DNA from: Fontibacterium oligotrophicum | GTDB taxonomy: Bacteria; Pseudomonadota; Alphaproteobacteria; Pelagibacterales; Pelagibacteraceae | Length of the DNA stretch: 64,000 bases | Reading direction: 5' to 3' | NCBI GenBank assembly: GCA_965235975.1 | Contig: CBDDZZ010000002.1 | Location: forward strand, 248,001 to 312,000 | Shown here: positions 52,512-62,234 of the stretch, piece after piece | Layout: each line of letters begins with the position of its first letter | Numbering within the stretch: the first letter of the stretch is position 1 | The notes under the pieces: generated by a model | What the model saw: the letters and a program-made list of their open reading frames with translations, nothing else | What the model was told of the DNA's origin: nothing | Databases searched by the model: none | Position numbers and translations under genes: made by a program

Positions 52512-53411
52512 ATGGAAAAAATTGAAAAAAATTCTAATCTTCCAACCCTTTCACCTGAGGGAAGTTTAAATTCATATTTATTACAAATTAGAAAATTTCC
52601 AATGTTAGAGCCAAAGCAAGAATATATTCTTGCAAAAAATTGGCGTGAGAAAGGTGATCGGGAGTCAGCTCATGCTTTAGTTACCAGTCATTTAAGATTA
52701 GTTGCAAAAATTGCCATGGGATACAGAGGTTATGGCCTGCCGGTTGGAGAATTAATATCTGAGGGAAATATTGGCTTAATGCAAGCAGTTAAAAAATTTG
52801 ATCCAGAGAGAGGATTTAGACTTGCAACGTATGCTATGTGGTGGATTAAAGCAGCAATTCAAGAATATATTTTAAGATCTTGGAGCTTAGTAAAAATTGG
52901 AACAACTGCTGCACAAAAAAAATTATTTTTTAATCTTAGAAAATTAAAAAATCAAATTTTTGCAATTGAAAGTGGAGATATGACTAATGCCCATGTTAAA
53001 GAAATAGCAAATCGACTAGATGTGAAGGAAGATGAAGTGATTTCAATGAATAGACGAATGGCTGGACAAGAACAATCATTAAATGCAAAAATTTCAGATG
53101 AGGAGCAGGGTGGTCAATGGCAAGATTGGATTGTAGATGAAAATGCTGACCAAGAATTATTAATTTCTCAGCGTCAAGAATTAGATCAAAAACATGCATT
53201 ATTGCAAACGGCTTTAAAAGTCTTAGATGAAAGAGAAAAAGAAATTTTATACGATAGAAAACTCATTGATGAACCAAAAACTTTAGAAGAGTTAAGTCAG
53301 AAATACAAAATCAGTAGAGAAAGAGTGAGACAAATTGAAAACAGAGCTTTTGAAAAAGTTCAAAAAGCAATGCTAGAAAATATTAAAACAAAACCTTTTA
53401 TTACGCATTAA
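52512..53411 (+). CDS. rpoH: RNA polymerase sigma-32 factor
   Basis: Heat-shock sigma factor, 299 aa. Region 2 contains LISEGNIGLMQAVKKFDPER (about 81-100) and FRLATYAMWWIKAAIQEYIL; the RpoH box TAAQKKLFFNLRKLK sits at 133-147, which separates RpoH from RpoD. Region 4 at the end is LEELSQKYKISRERVRQIEN. The start follows TATAATGCTTACATAAGCACT; the TATAAT at 52490-52495 is a plausible -10 element. It is convergent with purA, overlapping by 11 bases. Confidence 0.95.
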   Translation: MEKIEKNSNLPTLSPEGSLNSYLLQIRKFPMLEPKQEYILAKNWREKGDRESAHALVTSHLRLVAKIAMGYRGYGLPVGELISEGNIGLMQAVKKFDPERGFRLATYAMWWIKAAIQEYILRSWSLVKIGTTAAQKKLFFNLRKLKNQIFAIESGDMTNAHVKEIANRLDVKEDEVISMNRRMAGQEQSLNAKISDEEQGGQWQDWIVDENADQELLISQRQELDQKHALLQTALKVLDEREKEILYDRKLIDEPKTLEELSQKYKISRERVRQIENRAFEKVQKAMLENIKTKPFITH

Positions 53412-54690
53412 ACGGATCTTCAATAAAGATCGTATCGTCTCTTTCTGGACTTGTTGAAATACTTCCAATCTTTACTCCTATAAAATCTTCAATGGCTGCA
53501 ATATAAATTTTTGCTTTCTCAGGTAATTCTTTATAATTTCTTATTCCCTTTGTTTCAGACTTCCAACCTTCAAAAGTTTTGTAAATAGGCTCTACAGCAA
53601 ATTGATCCTCTGACGCGCTTGGAAAAAAATCAATTTCTTTACCGCGCAATTTATAACCAACACAAAATTTGATCTCATCTAATGTATCAAGAACATCTAA
53701 CTTGGTTAAAGCGATTCCTGTTATTCCTGAAATGGTTGCAGATTGTTTAACAAGAACTCCATCGAACCAACCACATCTTCTTTTTCTATTTGTTACAGTT
53801 CCAAATTCATGACCCCTTTGACCGATCAGTTCTCCTGTTGCGTCTTTAAGTTCTGTTGGAAAAGGACCTTCCCCTACTCTTGTTGTATAAGCTTTAGTAA
53901 TTCCAAGGACATAATCAATGGTTTTTGGACCACAGCCTGTGCCAACAGACGCTGTACCAGCTACAGTATTTGATGAAGTCACATAAGGATAAGTTCCATG
54001 ATCAACATCAAGTAATATTCCCTGCGCTCCTTCAAATAATATTTTTTTGTTTAATTTTTGAAATTCAGCAATCTTTTTCCATACTGGTTGAGAAAATTTT
54101 AATATTTGTGGCGCAATTTTTAACAATTCATTAATTAATTCTTCTGATTTATATATCTTTTTTTTTAATCCTTTTCTGATTGCATTATGATGCTCTAAAA
54201 TAACCTCTAGTCTTTGTTCTAAATTTGTCTTGGAGCGCAAATCCATAACTCGGATTGAACGCCTGCCAATCTTATCTTCATAGGCAGGTCCTATTCCTCT
54301 TCTTGTTGTTCCAATTTTCGATTTTGCAGCATCTTCTCTAATCTCATCCATCTCTTTATGAAATGGTAAAATTAAAGTTGCTGTATCAGAAATAATTAAA
54401 TTATTTTCATTAACATCAACTCCTTTTTTTTTAATCTCTTCAATTTCCTCTAGTAGTGCCCAAGGATCAATAACAACACCATTTCCAATAATTGAAATTT
54501 TATCTCCTCTAACTATTCCTGACGGAAGTAATTTTAATTTAAAAACTTTTCCATTAATGACTAATGTATGACCTGCATTATGACCGCCTTGAAATCTAAT
54601 GACAATATCGGCTTGTTCTGAAAGCCAGTCCACAATCTTTCCTTTGCCCTCATCTCCCCACTGAGAGCCTACAACTACAACGTTTGTCAT
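53401..54690 (-). CDS. purA: Adenylosuccinate synthetase
   Basis: First committed step to AMP: IMP plus aspartate and GTP. The 429-aa protein has the P-loop GSQWGDEGKGKIVDWLSEQA, FQGGHNAGHTLVINGKVFKL, GTTRRGIGPAYEDK, and the IMP-binding TRVGEGPFPTEL and GFRK-like TNRKRRCGWFDGVL. Length and motifs are standard. It is followed on the same strand by nothing close; thiD lies upstream with 37 bases between. Confidence 0.96.
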   Translation of the reverse strand: MTNVVVVGSQWGDEGKGKIVDWLSEQADIVIRFQGGHNAGHTLVINGKVFKLKLLPSGIVRGDKISIIGNGVVIDPWALLEEIEEIKKKGVDVNENNLIISDTATLILPFHKEMDEIREDAAKSKIGTTRRGIGPAYEDKIGRRSIRVMDLRSKTNLEQRLEVILEHHNAIRKGLKKKIYKSEELINELLKIAPQILKFSQPVWKKIAEFQKLNKKILFEGAQGILLDVDHGTYPYVTSSNTVAGTASVGTGCGPKTIDYVLGITKAYTTRVGEGPFPTELKDATGELIGQRGHEFGTVTNRKRRCGWFDGVLVKQSATISGITGIALTKLDVLDTLDEIKFCVGYKLRGKEIDFFPSASEDQFAVEPIYKTFEGWKSETKGIRNYKELPEKAKIYIAAIEDFIGVKIGSISTSPERDDTIFIEDPFNA

Positions 54691-54727
54691 AAGTAAATTT
54701 TTTGATGTCTATAAAAATCTAAATTAT

Positions 54728-55522
54728 TTAATTTAATAAAGCCACATGATTAATTGGCCCATGTCCCCTTCCAAATTTTGGATTTAATAAAATTGCTTTA
54801 TGTACATATTGAATAGATCGTCTGCACGATTCGGTCATATTATAATTTCGCGAAATAAAAGAAGCAATTGCACTAGATAAAGTACAGCCAGTACCATGTG
54901 TATTTTTAGTATTGATTTTTTTATTTTTAAAAATCTTAATATTATTTTTTGAAATTAATACATCTTCAATAATAGATTTATTAATATGCCCTCCTTTTAT
55001 AAGTACAAATTTTGGTCCAAATTTTAAAATTTGTTTTCCAGCTTTGATTATATCATCTAGCGTCTTAATCTTTTTTTTAATTAAAGTCTCAGCTTCTGGA
55101 ATATTTGGAGTTACTAATAATGCGTACGGAAATAATTTTTTTCTTAAATAATTAATAGAACTATTGCTAATTAATCTATGACCTCCTTTTGCAACCATCA
55201 CAGGGTCTATAATAATATTTTTTAATTTATATTTTTTAATAGCTTTTATAACTTCTTTAATTACACCCACATTATGCAACATGCCAATTTTTACAGAATT
55301 AGGCTTAATATCCTGAACAGAGAATGAAATTTGATTAAAAATTTCTTTTGGGGGGATAGAGACAATTGATTTCACGCCTGTTGTATTTTGAGCAGTAATT
55401 GCAGTAATTGCTGTCATTGCATAAACGCCAAGTGAGGTTGCGGTTTTAATATCTGCTTGAATCCCGGCGCCACCACTAGAGTCTGAGCCTGCAATAATTA
55501 ATAATTTAGACTTTAGTTTCAA
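54728..55522 (-). CDS. thiD: Hydroxymethylpyrimidine/phosphomethylpyrimidine kinase ThiD
   Basis: Phosphorylates HMP and HMP-P for thiamine. The 264-aa kinase begins KLLIIAGSDSSGGAGIQADI and has IDPVMVAKGGHRLI and the anion-hole NTHGTGCTLSSAIASFISRN near the C-terminus. Many SAR11 need the pyrimidine moiety from outside (no thiC), so ThiD would take in salvaged HMP; whether thiC is missing here cannot be seen. Gap of 2 bases to glmM upstream. Confidence 0.94.
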   Translation of the reverse strand: MKLKSKLLIIAGSDSSGGAGIQADIKTATSLGVYAMTAITAITAQNTTGVKSIVSIPPKEIFNQISFSVQDIKPNSVKIGMLHNVGVIKEVIKAIKKYKLKNIIIDPVMVAKGGHRLISNSSINYLRKKLFPYALLVTPNIPEAETLIKKKIKTLDDIIKAGKQILKFGPKFVLIKGGHINKSIIEDVLISKNNIKIFKNKKINTKNTHGTGCTLSSAIASFISRNYNMTESCRRSIQYVHKAILLNPKFGRGHGPINHVALLN

Positions 55523-55524
55523 TG

Positions 55525-56862
55525 TTAGGCGTAATTAATTATTAATTTTTTAACTTTATTCACAGTATCTTTGATTAATTTTTTATCTGAGCTTTCAACC
55601 ATTATTCTAATCAAATTTTCTGTTCCAGATTTTCTAACTAATAATCTGCCTTCTTGTTTTAAACTTTTATCAATCTGATTAATTTTTACTTTAAGAGATT
55701 TATTTTCAACAATATTTTTATTTTTAACTTTGATATTTTCTAAAACTTGGGGAATTTTTTTAAAAACTGAAAATACTTTACTCGCTTTACCATTATTTTT
55801 TAAAGAACTTAAAACTTCTAAAGCGACCAATAAACCATCCCCCGTAGTAGCTAAATTTCCAAGAATAATATGGCCTGACTGCTCACCTCCTAAATTATAT
55901 TTCAAATTATTCATTTTTTCTTTAACATATCGATCACCCACATTGGCTCTATGAAATTTAATATCATTACTTCTAAAGTAATTTTCTAATCCTAAATTTG
56001 TCATCAACGTACCAACTACACCCCCTTTTAAAATTTTTTTCTTTTTCCAATTTTTAGCAATCATCGCAATAATTTGATCACCGTCAATAATTTCTCCTTT
56101 TTCGTCACACATAATAACTCGATCTGCATCACCGTCAAAAGCTATACCAATATCTGCTTTATGAGTTTTTACGGATTGCTGAATAAGTTCTGGATGTGTT
56201 GATCCACAATTTTTATTTATATTAAATCCATCTGGATTGATGCCTATCGCTACAACATCAGCTCCTAACTCTCTAAGAAGAGCTGGCGCTGATTTATATG
56301 CAGCACCATTTGCACAATCTAAAAATATTTTAATTCCAGATAAATTAAATGATTTTGGGAAAATATTTTTTAATATACTGATGTAATTTTCTGTTGCATC
56401 CTCTAATCTTTTAGCTCTACCTAAGGCATTTGGATTTACAAAATATTTTTCAACTTTATCATCAATTAATTTTTCAATCTGTTTTTCGACTTTATCAGAT
56501 AACTTCATTCCATCTGGTCCAAAAAGTTTTAATCCATTATCCGTATGTGGATTGTGTGAGGCTGTTAACATAATACCAAGATCTGCTTTCATAGATTTTG
56601 TTAACATTGCAAGACCATTGGTAGGCAATGGTCCTAATAATAAAACATCCATACCAGATGAAATAAGTCCTGATACTAAAGCTGGCTCAAGCATGTAACC
56701 TGATAGGCGAGTATCTTTTGCAATAATTACTTTATGTCGTTGTTTATTTTGATTTGAAAAATATGTTCCTGCAGCAAGGCCAAATCTAAAAAACATTTCT
56801 CCAGTAATATTTCCTTTATTGACTTCGCCTCTAATACCATCGGTTCCAAAGTACTTTTTCAT
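55525..56862 (-). CDS. glmM: Phosphoglucosamine mutase
   Basis: Converts glucosamine 6-phosphate to 1-phosphate for UDP-GlcNAc, required for peptidoglycan and LPS. The 445-aa protein has KYFGTDGIRGEVNKGNITGE, the phosphoserine loop TASHNPHTDNG (Ser102), FDGDADRVIMCDEKGEIIDG, GGEQSGHIIL and RKSGTENLIRIMVE. Usual neighbour order folP-glmM is seen (2-base gap). Confidence 0.96.
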   Translation of the reverse strand: MKKYFGTDGIRGEVNKGNITGEMFFRFGLAAGTYFSNQNKQRHKVIIAKDTRLSGYMLEPALVSGLISSGMDVLLLGPLPTNGLAMLTKSMKADLGIMLTASHNPHTDNGLKLFGPDGMKLSDKVEKQIEKLIDDKVEKYFVNPNALGRAKRLEDATENYISILKNIFPKSFNLSGIKIFLDCANGAAYKSAPALLRELGADVVAIGINPDGFNINKNCGSTHPELIQQSVKTHKADIGIAFDGDADRVIMCDEKGEIIDGDQIIAMIAKNWKKKKILKGGVVGTLMTNLGLENYFRSNDIKFHRANVGDRYVKEKMNNLKYNLGGEQSGHIILGNLATTGDGLLVALEVLSSLKNNGKASKVFSVFKKIPQVLENIKVKNKNIVENKSLKVKINQIDKSLKQEGRLLVRKSGTENLIRIMVESSDKKLIKDTVNKVKKLIINYA

Positions 56863-56864
56863 TG

Positions 56865-57929
56865 TTATAGCTTTAAAAATTGAGAATAAACTTTAAGAGC
56901 CTCGTTCGTTTCTTGTATATCATGAACTCTAAATAGCTGAATACCTTGCAAATATGAATATATAATTGAAGCAATTGTGCCTCCTAATCTTTGCGGATTA
57001 TCTTTTTCACCCATAATTTTGCCTATAAAACTTTTTCGTGAAGGACCCACCATGATTGGATAGCCAAGACTATGAAATAACGAAATTTTGGAAATAATTT
57101 CTAAATTATGTTCTAAAGTTTTTCCAAATCCAATTCCTGGATCAATAATAATTTGCTCATCTTTAATTCCGTTATTTTTTAAAAATTTAATTTTATTTTC
57201 AAAATAATCAAAAATATCTAATAACACATTTTCATAAGTTGGATTATTTTGCATGTTTTCTGGGATACCCTGTGAATGATTCAAAATAATTGGTTTTGTA
57301 GAATCTTTTACAACTAAATAAGATTGTGGATCAAAATCTAATGCAGAAACATCATTTAATATATCAACTCCAATTTCTATTCCGTGTTTCATCACTATAG
57401 ATTTTCTTGTATCTAAAGAAATTAATTGTTTTGGAAATTTATTTTTTATTAATTGAATTGTCTCTGATACTCTTTTAATTTCATCTTGCTCGTTAACTGA
57501 TTTTGCTCCAGGTCTTGTGGACTCTCCACCAACATCAATAATATGAGCACCATAATCAATCATTCTCTTAACATGATCAAAAGCTCTATATGTAGTATTG
57601 TATTTTCCACCATCTGAAAAACTATCCGGCGTGACATTTAAAACGCCCATTAAAATAGGATTTTCAAAATTGAGATTTAATATATTTTTTCTTTTTGACG
57701 TTATGTTGTTTAAATCATTTTCAATTTCGTTTTTAAAATCTAATTTTTCGAGTTCTAAAACACTATATTCCTCAACTATATTTCCATCAGAATGCCTTTT
57801 TAAAATCTCAAAGGATAAAAAACCAACATCTTCAAGTCCACAAAGACTTTTTGCAGTTTTCTCTTTGATAAAATAATTGGCCTTTTGGCCAAAGACAATA
57901 TTTGTTGGCCTTATATAAATACTCTTCAT
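56865..57929 (-). CDS. folP: Dihydropteroate synthase FolP with N-terminal extension
   Basis: Joins p-aminobenzoate to pterin diphosphate. The catalytic barrel begins PILMGVLNVTPDSFSDGG at residue 91, then HIIDVGGESTRPGAK, ISLDTRKSIVMKHGI, DPGIGFGKTLEHNLEII and PIMVGPSRKSFIGK. About 90 extra residues precede it, a feature I know from other alphaproteobacterial FolP. Its p-aminobenzoate may come from the CADD-like protein at 26.5 kb. Followed by glmM (2 bases) and preceded by ftsH (15-base gap). Confidence 0.93.
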   Translation of the reverse strand: MKSIYIRPTNIVFGQKANYFIKEKTAKSLCGLEDVGFLSFEILKRHSDGNIVEEYSVLELEKLDFKNEIENDLNNITSKRKNILNLNFENPILMGVLNVTPDSFSDGGKYNTTYRAFDHVKRMIDYGAHIIDVGGESTRPGAKSVNEQDEIKRVSETIQLIKNKFPKQLISLDTRKSIVMKHGIEIGVDILNDVSALDFDPQSYLVVKDSTKPIILNHSQGIPENMQNNPTYENVLLDIFDYFENKIKFLKNNGIKDEQIIIDPGIGFGKTLEHNLEIISKISLFHSLGYPIMVGPSRKSFIGKIMGEKDNPQRLGGTIASIIYSYLQGIQLFRVHDIQETNEALKVYSQFLKL

Positions 57930-57944
57930 GAATGAAAAGTTAGA

Positions 57945-59843
57945 TTAACTTTGTGGATTTGGCTTTAATCCAATTGTACCTAAAACGCTACCTAATTTTT
58001 TCTTAGTAGTGTTTACTTCTTCGTTTCCAGTTAATCGTTTTGGATAAATATTTTCAAATACTATTTTTTTAATTTCCTCACCTGATAAAGTTTCATAAGT
58101 TAATAAAGCTTTTGCAACTTTATGAAGCTCATCAATTTTTTCTGATAATATTTTTTTAGCTCTAGCATAACCGGCTTCTACAATTTTTTTAACTTCAGCA
58201 TCAATTTTCTTAGCCGTTTCTTCTGAAACATTTTGTGTTCTAGAAACAGATCTGCCTAAAAATACTTCTTCTTCATTTTCTTGATAAGCAATAGGTCCTA
58301 ACTGATCGCTCATGCCATATCGAGTAACCATATTTTTGGCCATTTTTGTAACCATTTCAATGTCAGATGAAGCTCCTGAGGTTACATTATCGTAACCAAA
58401 GATCATTTCTTCTGCAATTCTACCTCCCATAGCGACCGAAATATTTCCGAACAATTTTTCTCTTGTAATAGATAATTGATCTCTTTCGGGAAGTCTCATG
58501 ACCATACCTAAGGCTCTTCCTCTTGGAATAATAGTTGCTTTATGAATTGGATCTGAGGTTTGTTCATACAATGCAACAACCGCATGTCCTCCCTCATGGT
58601 AAGCTGTTAAAGTTTTTTCCTCCTCATTCATGACCATAGATCTTCTTTCAGCTCCCATCATTACTTTATCTTTTGCTTCTTCAAGATCAGACATAGTAAC
58701 AATTCTTTTATTTTTTCTTGCAGCAAGTAATGCAGATTCGTTTACAATATTTGCAAGATCGGCACCTGAAAAACCTGGTGTTCCTCTTGCAATCACTTTT
58801 GCATTTACATCTGGGCCTGTTGTAATTTTTTTAAGATGGACATTTAAAATTGCTTCTCTACCTATAATATCTGGGTTCGATACAACAACTTGTCTATCAA
58901 AGCGACCTGGTCTTAACAAAGCAGGATCTAATACATCTGGTCTGTTTGTTGCTGCAATCAAAATTACACCCTCATTAGTTTCAAATCCATCCATCTCAAC
59001 AAGTAACTGATTTAAAGTCTGCTCTCTCTCGTCATTACCGCCGCCTAATCCAGCGCCTCTGCTTCTTCCAACAGCATCAATCTCATCTATAAATATAATA
59101 CAAGGTGCACTTTTTTTTCCTTGTTCAAACATATCTCTAACTCTTGAAGCTCCAACTCCAACAAACATCTCAACGAAATCTGATCCTGAAATAGTAAAGA
59201 AAGGAACATTTGCCTCTCCAGCAATCGCTCTTGCTAATAAAGTTTTTCCTGTGCCTGGAGGCCCAACAAGTAAAGCACCTTTTGGAATTCTTCCGCCTAG
59301 TTTTTGAAACTTTCTAGGGTCTTTTAAAAAATGAACAATCTCTTCTAGTTCCTCTTTTGCTTCTTCAACGCCAGCAACATCTTGAAATGTTACTCGACCT
59401 TGTGCTTCATTAAGTAATTTTGCTTTTGATCTTCCAAATCCCATAGCTCCACCTTTGCCACCTTGCATCTGGCGCATAAAAAATATCCATACTCCAATAA
59501 GAAGGAGCATTGGAAACCAAGATAATATAACACCCCATAACGAAGGCCCTTTTTCCTCTCGAGGACCAGCGGTAATTGCAACTCCTTTTGCGGACAATTT
59601 CTCAACTAAATTTGGGTAGTTTGGAGAATAGGTTTTGAACCCTTTGCCATCTCTGAAAGTTCCAGAAATTTCACTTCCTCGAATGTCAACTGATGCAACA
59701 TTTCCTTTATCAACTTCTGTTAAAAAAGTAGAAAACGGCATTTCAGTCTTACCTGTAATAGCGCCTGGATTCTGAAATAGATTGTATAGACCTAAAACGA
59801 GTAGAACGACTACGCCCCACATCATTAAGTTTCGTAAATTCAT
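57945..59843 (-). CDS. ftsH: ATP-dependent zinc metalloprotease FtsH
   Basis: Membrane AAA+ protease degrading unassembled membrane proteins and regulators such as RpoH. The 632-aa protein has two membrane helices (about residues 6-22 and 105-125), Walker A in LLVGPPGTGKTLLARAIAGE, pore loop FVEMFVGVGASRVRDMF, Walker B CIIFIDEIDAVGR, SRH ATNRPDVLDPALLRPGRFDR, and the zinc site AYHEGGHAVVALYE (HEGGH where E. coli has HEAGH). It is between tilS and folP, as is common in alphaproteobacteria. Confidence 0.96.
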   Translation of the reverse strand: MNLRNLMMWGVVVLLVLGLYNLFQNPGAITGKTEMPFSTFLTEVDKGNVASVDIRGSEISGTFRDGKGFKTYSPNYPNLVEKLSAKGVAITAGPREEKGPSLWGVILSWFPMLLLIGVWIFFMRQMQGGKGGAMGFGRSKAKLLNEAQGRVTFQDVAGVEEAKEELEEIVHFLKDPRKFQKLGGRIPKGALLVGPPGTGKTLLARAIAGEANVPFFTISGSDFVEMFVGVGASRVRDMFEQGKKSAPCIIFIDEIDAVGRSRGAGLGGGNDEREQTLNQLLVEMDGFETNEGVILIAATNRPDVLDPALLRPGRFDRQVVVSNPDIIGREAILNVHLKKITTGPDVNAKVIARGTPGFSGADLANIVNESALLAARKNKRIVTMSDLEEAKDKVMMGAERRSMVMNEEEKTLTAYHEGGHAVVALYEQTSDPIHKATIIPRGRALGMVMRLPERDQLSITREKLFGNISVAMGGRIAEEMIFGYDNVTSGASSDIEMVTKMAKNMVTRYGMSDQLGPIAYQENEEEVFLGRSVSRTQNVSEETAKKIDAEVKKIVEAGYARAKKILSEKIDELHKVAKALLTYETLSGEEIKKIVFENIYPKRLTGNEEVNTTKKKLGSVLGTIGLKPNPQS

Positions 59844-59886
59844 GATTTAAAAGTAATCATTATTATAGATTAAACAAGTACTATTC

Positions 59887-61221
59887 TCAAATAAATCTAA
59901 GATATCGCACCGAAAAACTGTCATTTTTTATATTATATTTCCTATTCTTAAAATTGATAAAAGGAACAAATAACAGCTCACCTTTATGGTTCCAAAATGA
60001 AGGCAGCGTTTTTTTCGCATGAAATGGAATCTTATCTAAAGAAGAACTAAATTTATTTTTTCTTAAATAATCAATTCCTGTATTGCCTAACTTTTTAACA
60101 ATAAATTTTTGTTGATTGTCAAAATTTTTATAAACTAAAAAACGATCATCCCAATTTTTAGTTTGTTTTATTTTTTCTAATGTTTCGCTAGTAAGATTCC
60201 TGTCCTCTCTGAAAAAAGAAATCCTATTAGAATTTTTCTCAATCAAACAACCCCCTAAAGTTGAAGATTTAAATTTTTTTGATGAAAATTTTTTCATTAA
60301 CATTTTTAGGCTATCCGATCTTGGTGGATAATATTCACCAGAAACAAAATGGATTGCTTTAATAATAACTCTAAAAATTACCTCTGGGGCCTCATTTTTA
60401 AATATAGTAGATTTTAAAGTTGAGTAACCTTCTTTATAAAAACTTAAGTATTTCTTTTCAGATTTTAAAATATAAAAATCTAATGAGTTCTTTGCAATAT
60501 TTAAATTTTCAATTGTTTTTAAGACCCGTTTTGGATCAAAGCCTTCTTTCTGTAACTTACTTTGCATCTTTCTAATTCGAACTCTTAAAAATTTATCATT
60601 CAAATTTGATGGGTCTTCAATCCAGGTAGAAAAGATTTTCTTAGTTAAATTCAAGAGTTCTTCTTTTTTAAAATTTAACAGAGGCCTTAAAAGATAAAAA
60701 TTTTTATTAAGTTCAGATATATTTTGTAACGAAGTTAAGCCTTTGATCCCGCTACCTCTAATTAATCTAATATAAAAATTCTCAATCAAATCATCTTGAT
60801 GATGTGCTAAGATAAGAAATCTTATTTTATTTTTTTTGCAATATTTTTGAAATAGCTCGTATCTTAAATCTCTTGCCTTCTTTTGAATGTTAGACGTAAA
60901 TTTTGTGCCACGATAAGTTAAAATTTCTGCTTTAATGTTATTTTTTTTTAAAACTTTATATGTTTGTCTTGCTTCATGTGCAGATTCTTTTCTTAATCTA
61001 TGGTCAATAATTAATGTGGCAAAATCACTATTTTGTTCAAGTGAATATAATTTAGCAAGAATACTTAAGGCTAGACTATCGCTCCCACCTGATACAGCAA
61101 TTGCAAATTTTTCTTTACCAACAAGGGGTAAAATATTTTCTCTAAAACGAAAATAAATTTGATTTATCTTTTTATCTTCTAATAATTTAAAATTAAGCGC
61201 AGTTAAATCTCTTCTTTTCAT
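59887..61221 (-). CDS. tilS: tRNA(Ile)-lysidine synthetase TilS
   Basis: Attaches lysine to C34 of tRNA-Ile (CAU), making it read AUA. N-terminal PP-loop FAIAVSGGSDSLALSILA, LIIDHRLRKESAHEARQTYK and LILAHHQDDLIENFYIRLIR. The start was put at the ATG at 61221 (MKRRDLTALNFKLLED), removing nine residues from the longest frame, since that ATG reduces overlap with cpoB to 29 bases; the other start is at 61248. About 444 aa with a C-terminal extension. Needed for the CAU anticodon, so relevant to the tRNA at 18.2 kb if that were Ile2. Confidence 0.92.
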   Translation of the reverse strand: MKRRDLTALNFKLLEDKKINQIYFRFRENILPLVGKEKFAIAVSGGSDSLALSILAKLYSLEQNSDFATLIIDHRLRKESAHEARQTYKVLKKNNIKAEILTYRGTKFTSNIQKKARDLRYELFQKYCKKNKIRFLILAHHQDDLIENFYIRLIRGSGIKGLTSLQNISELNKNFYLLRPLLNFKKEELLNLTKKIFSTWIEDPSNLNDKFLRVRIRKMQSKLQKEGFDPKRVLKTIENLNIAKNSLDFYILKSEKKYLSFYKEGYSTLKSTIFKNEAPEVIFRVIIKAIHFVSGEYYPPRSDSLKMLMKKFSSKKFKSSTLGGCLIEKNSNRISFFREDRNLTSETLEKIKQTKNWDDRFLVYKNFDNQQKFIVKKLGNTGIDYLRKNKFSSSLDKIPFHAKKTLPSFWNHKGELLFVPFINFKNRKYNIKNDSFSVRYLRFI

Positions 61222-62152
61222 AAGATGATTTTTGTAAAATTGAAGCATCAGTCTTTGGGTAAGCTTTTTTTAGATTTGCAATCATCTTACAACCCTGTTC
61301 GGTTTCGCCTAATTCAGCAAGGGTTACTCCAAGTTTTAATAAATTTTCAGGAGCCTTAGGACTATTTGGATATTTTTGATAACCATCTAAAAAAGCAACT
61401 GCTGCATCTTCATAAAGTTGCCTAATATAAAAAGTTTCGCCATACCAAAATTGGGCACTACCGGCTAATTCATGCTTTGCGTGCGCATCAACAAATTCTT
61501 TAAAGGCAATTTCAGCTTTTTCAAAATCTCCACTCTTCATAATATTCATAGCAAATTTATATCGTTCAGCTGCTGAGGCTTTGGGTAAGATTTTAGCTTG
61601 TGGTTTATTAGGTTTTTCTTTCAATTTAACACTTTCGGTATTTAGTGACTTATCTTTTAAAGAATTTTCTTCATCAGTATTTGTTTCTTCTACTTCTTCT
61701 TTATTTAAGACATTTTGATTACTAATCTTTGGAGGTGATATTTTCTTCTCTTCTATAACTTCTTTTGGTGAACTTACTTTATCACTTGCAAATTTATTAT
61801 TTTCTAATTGTTGTAACCTTAATTGATTATCATTGGATACTTTATTTAATTTATCTGTTAATTGCTGAAGTTGATAACTATTCTCTTCGTATTTTTGAGT
61901 CATTTGTTGAATTTGTTTTTCTAATTCTGAAATTTTACTTAATTGTTTTGTTAAGGCTTCATTTAATAAAATATTATCAGAAGGAAGATTTGTATTTTTA
62001 GTGTAAACAGCTTTTTCAAGAGTTTGAATATCTTTTTGAATTTTTTCTAATTTATCTAACAACTCATTCATTTTATCTTGTTGTGCAAAACTAATATTTG
62101 CAAAAAAGATAAAAATTAAAAGATGTATTAAAAATTTATTTTTAAATAACAT
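61193..62152 (-). CDS. cpoB: Tol-Pal system protein CpoB (YbgF)
   Basis: Periplasmic partner of the Tol-Pal complex that links outer membrane constriction with peptidoglycan synthesis. The 319-aa protein has a signal peptide (ending near ISFAQQ, about residue 23), a coiled-coil region at about 30-125 (LEKIQKDIQTLEKAV, LEKQIQQMTQKYEENSYQLQ), an acidic/lysine-rich linker, and C-terminal TPR-like repeats: YKFAMNIMKSGDFEKAEIAF, AQFWYGETFYIRQLYEDAAV, ENLLKLGVTLAELGETEQGC. Usual order tolB-pal-cpoB is kept. Confidence 0.93.
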   Translation of the reverse strand: MLFKNKFLIHLLIFIFFANISFAQQDKMNELLDKLEKIQKDIQTLEKAVYTKNTNLPSDNILLNEALTKQLSKISELEKQIQQMTQKYEENSYQLQQLTDKLNKVSNDNQLRLQQLENNKFASDKVSSPKEVIEEKKISPPKISNQNVLNKEEVEETNTDEENSLKDKSLNTESVKLKEKPNKPQAKILPKASAAERYKFAMNIMKSGDFEKAEIAFKEFVDAHAKHELAGSAQFWYGETFYIRQLYEDAAVAFLDGYQKYPNSPKAPENLLKLGVTLAELGETEQGCKMIANLKKAYPKTDASILQKSSYEKKRFNCA

Positions 62153-62184
62153 TTTCTTTATTTTATTTTATTTAACTCGCAAAA

Positions 62185-62219
62185 AAAAGACCCTAATGAA
62201 TCTAACATTAGGGTCTTTT
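62185..62219 (-). terminator. Rho-independent terminator after pal
   Basis: Perfect 14-bp inverted repeat, AAAAGACCCTAATG at 62185-62198 and complement at 62206-62219, loop of 7 bases, followed on the minus strand by eight T in a row. It lies 16 bases after the pal stop and before cpoB, so cpoB may rely on read-through or its own promoter. Confidence 0.9.
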
Positions 62220-62234
62220 AGAAAGTACTTAATA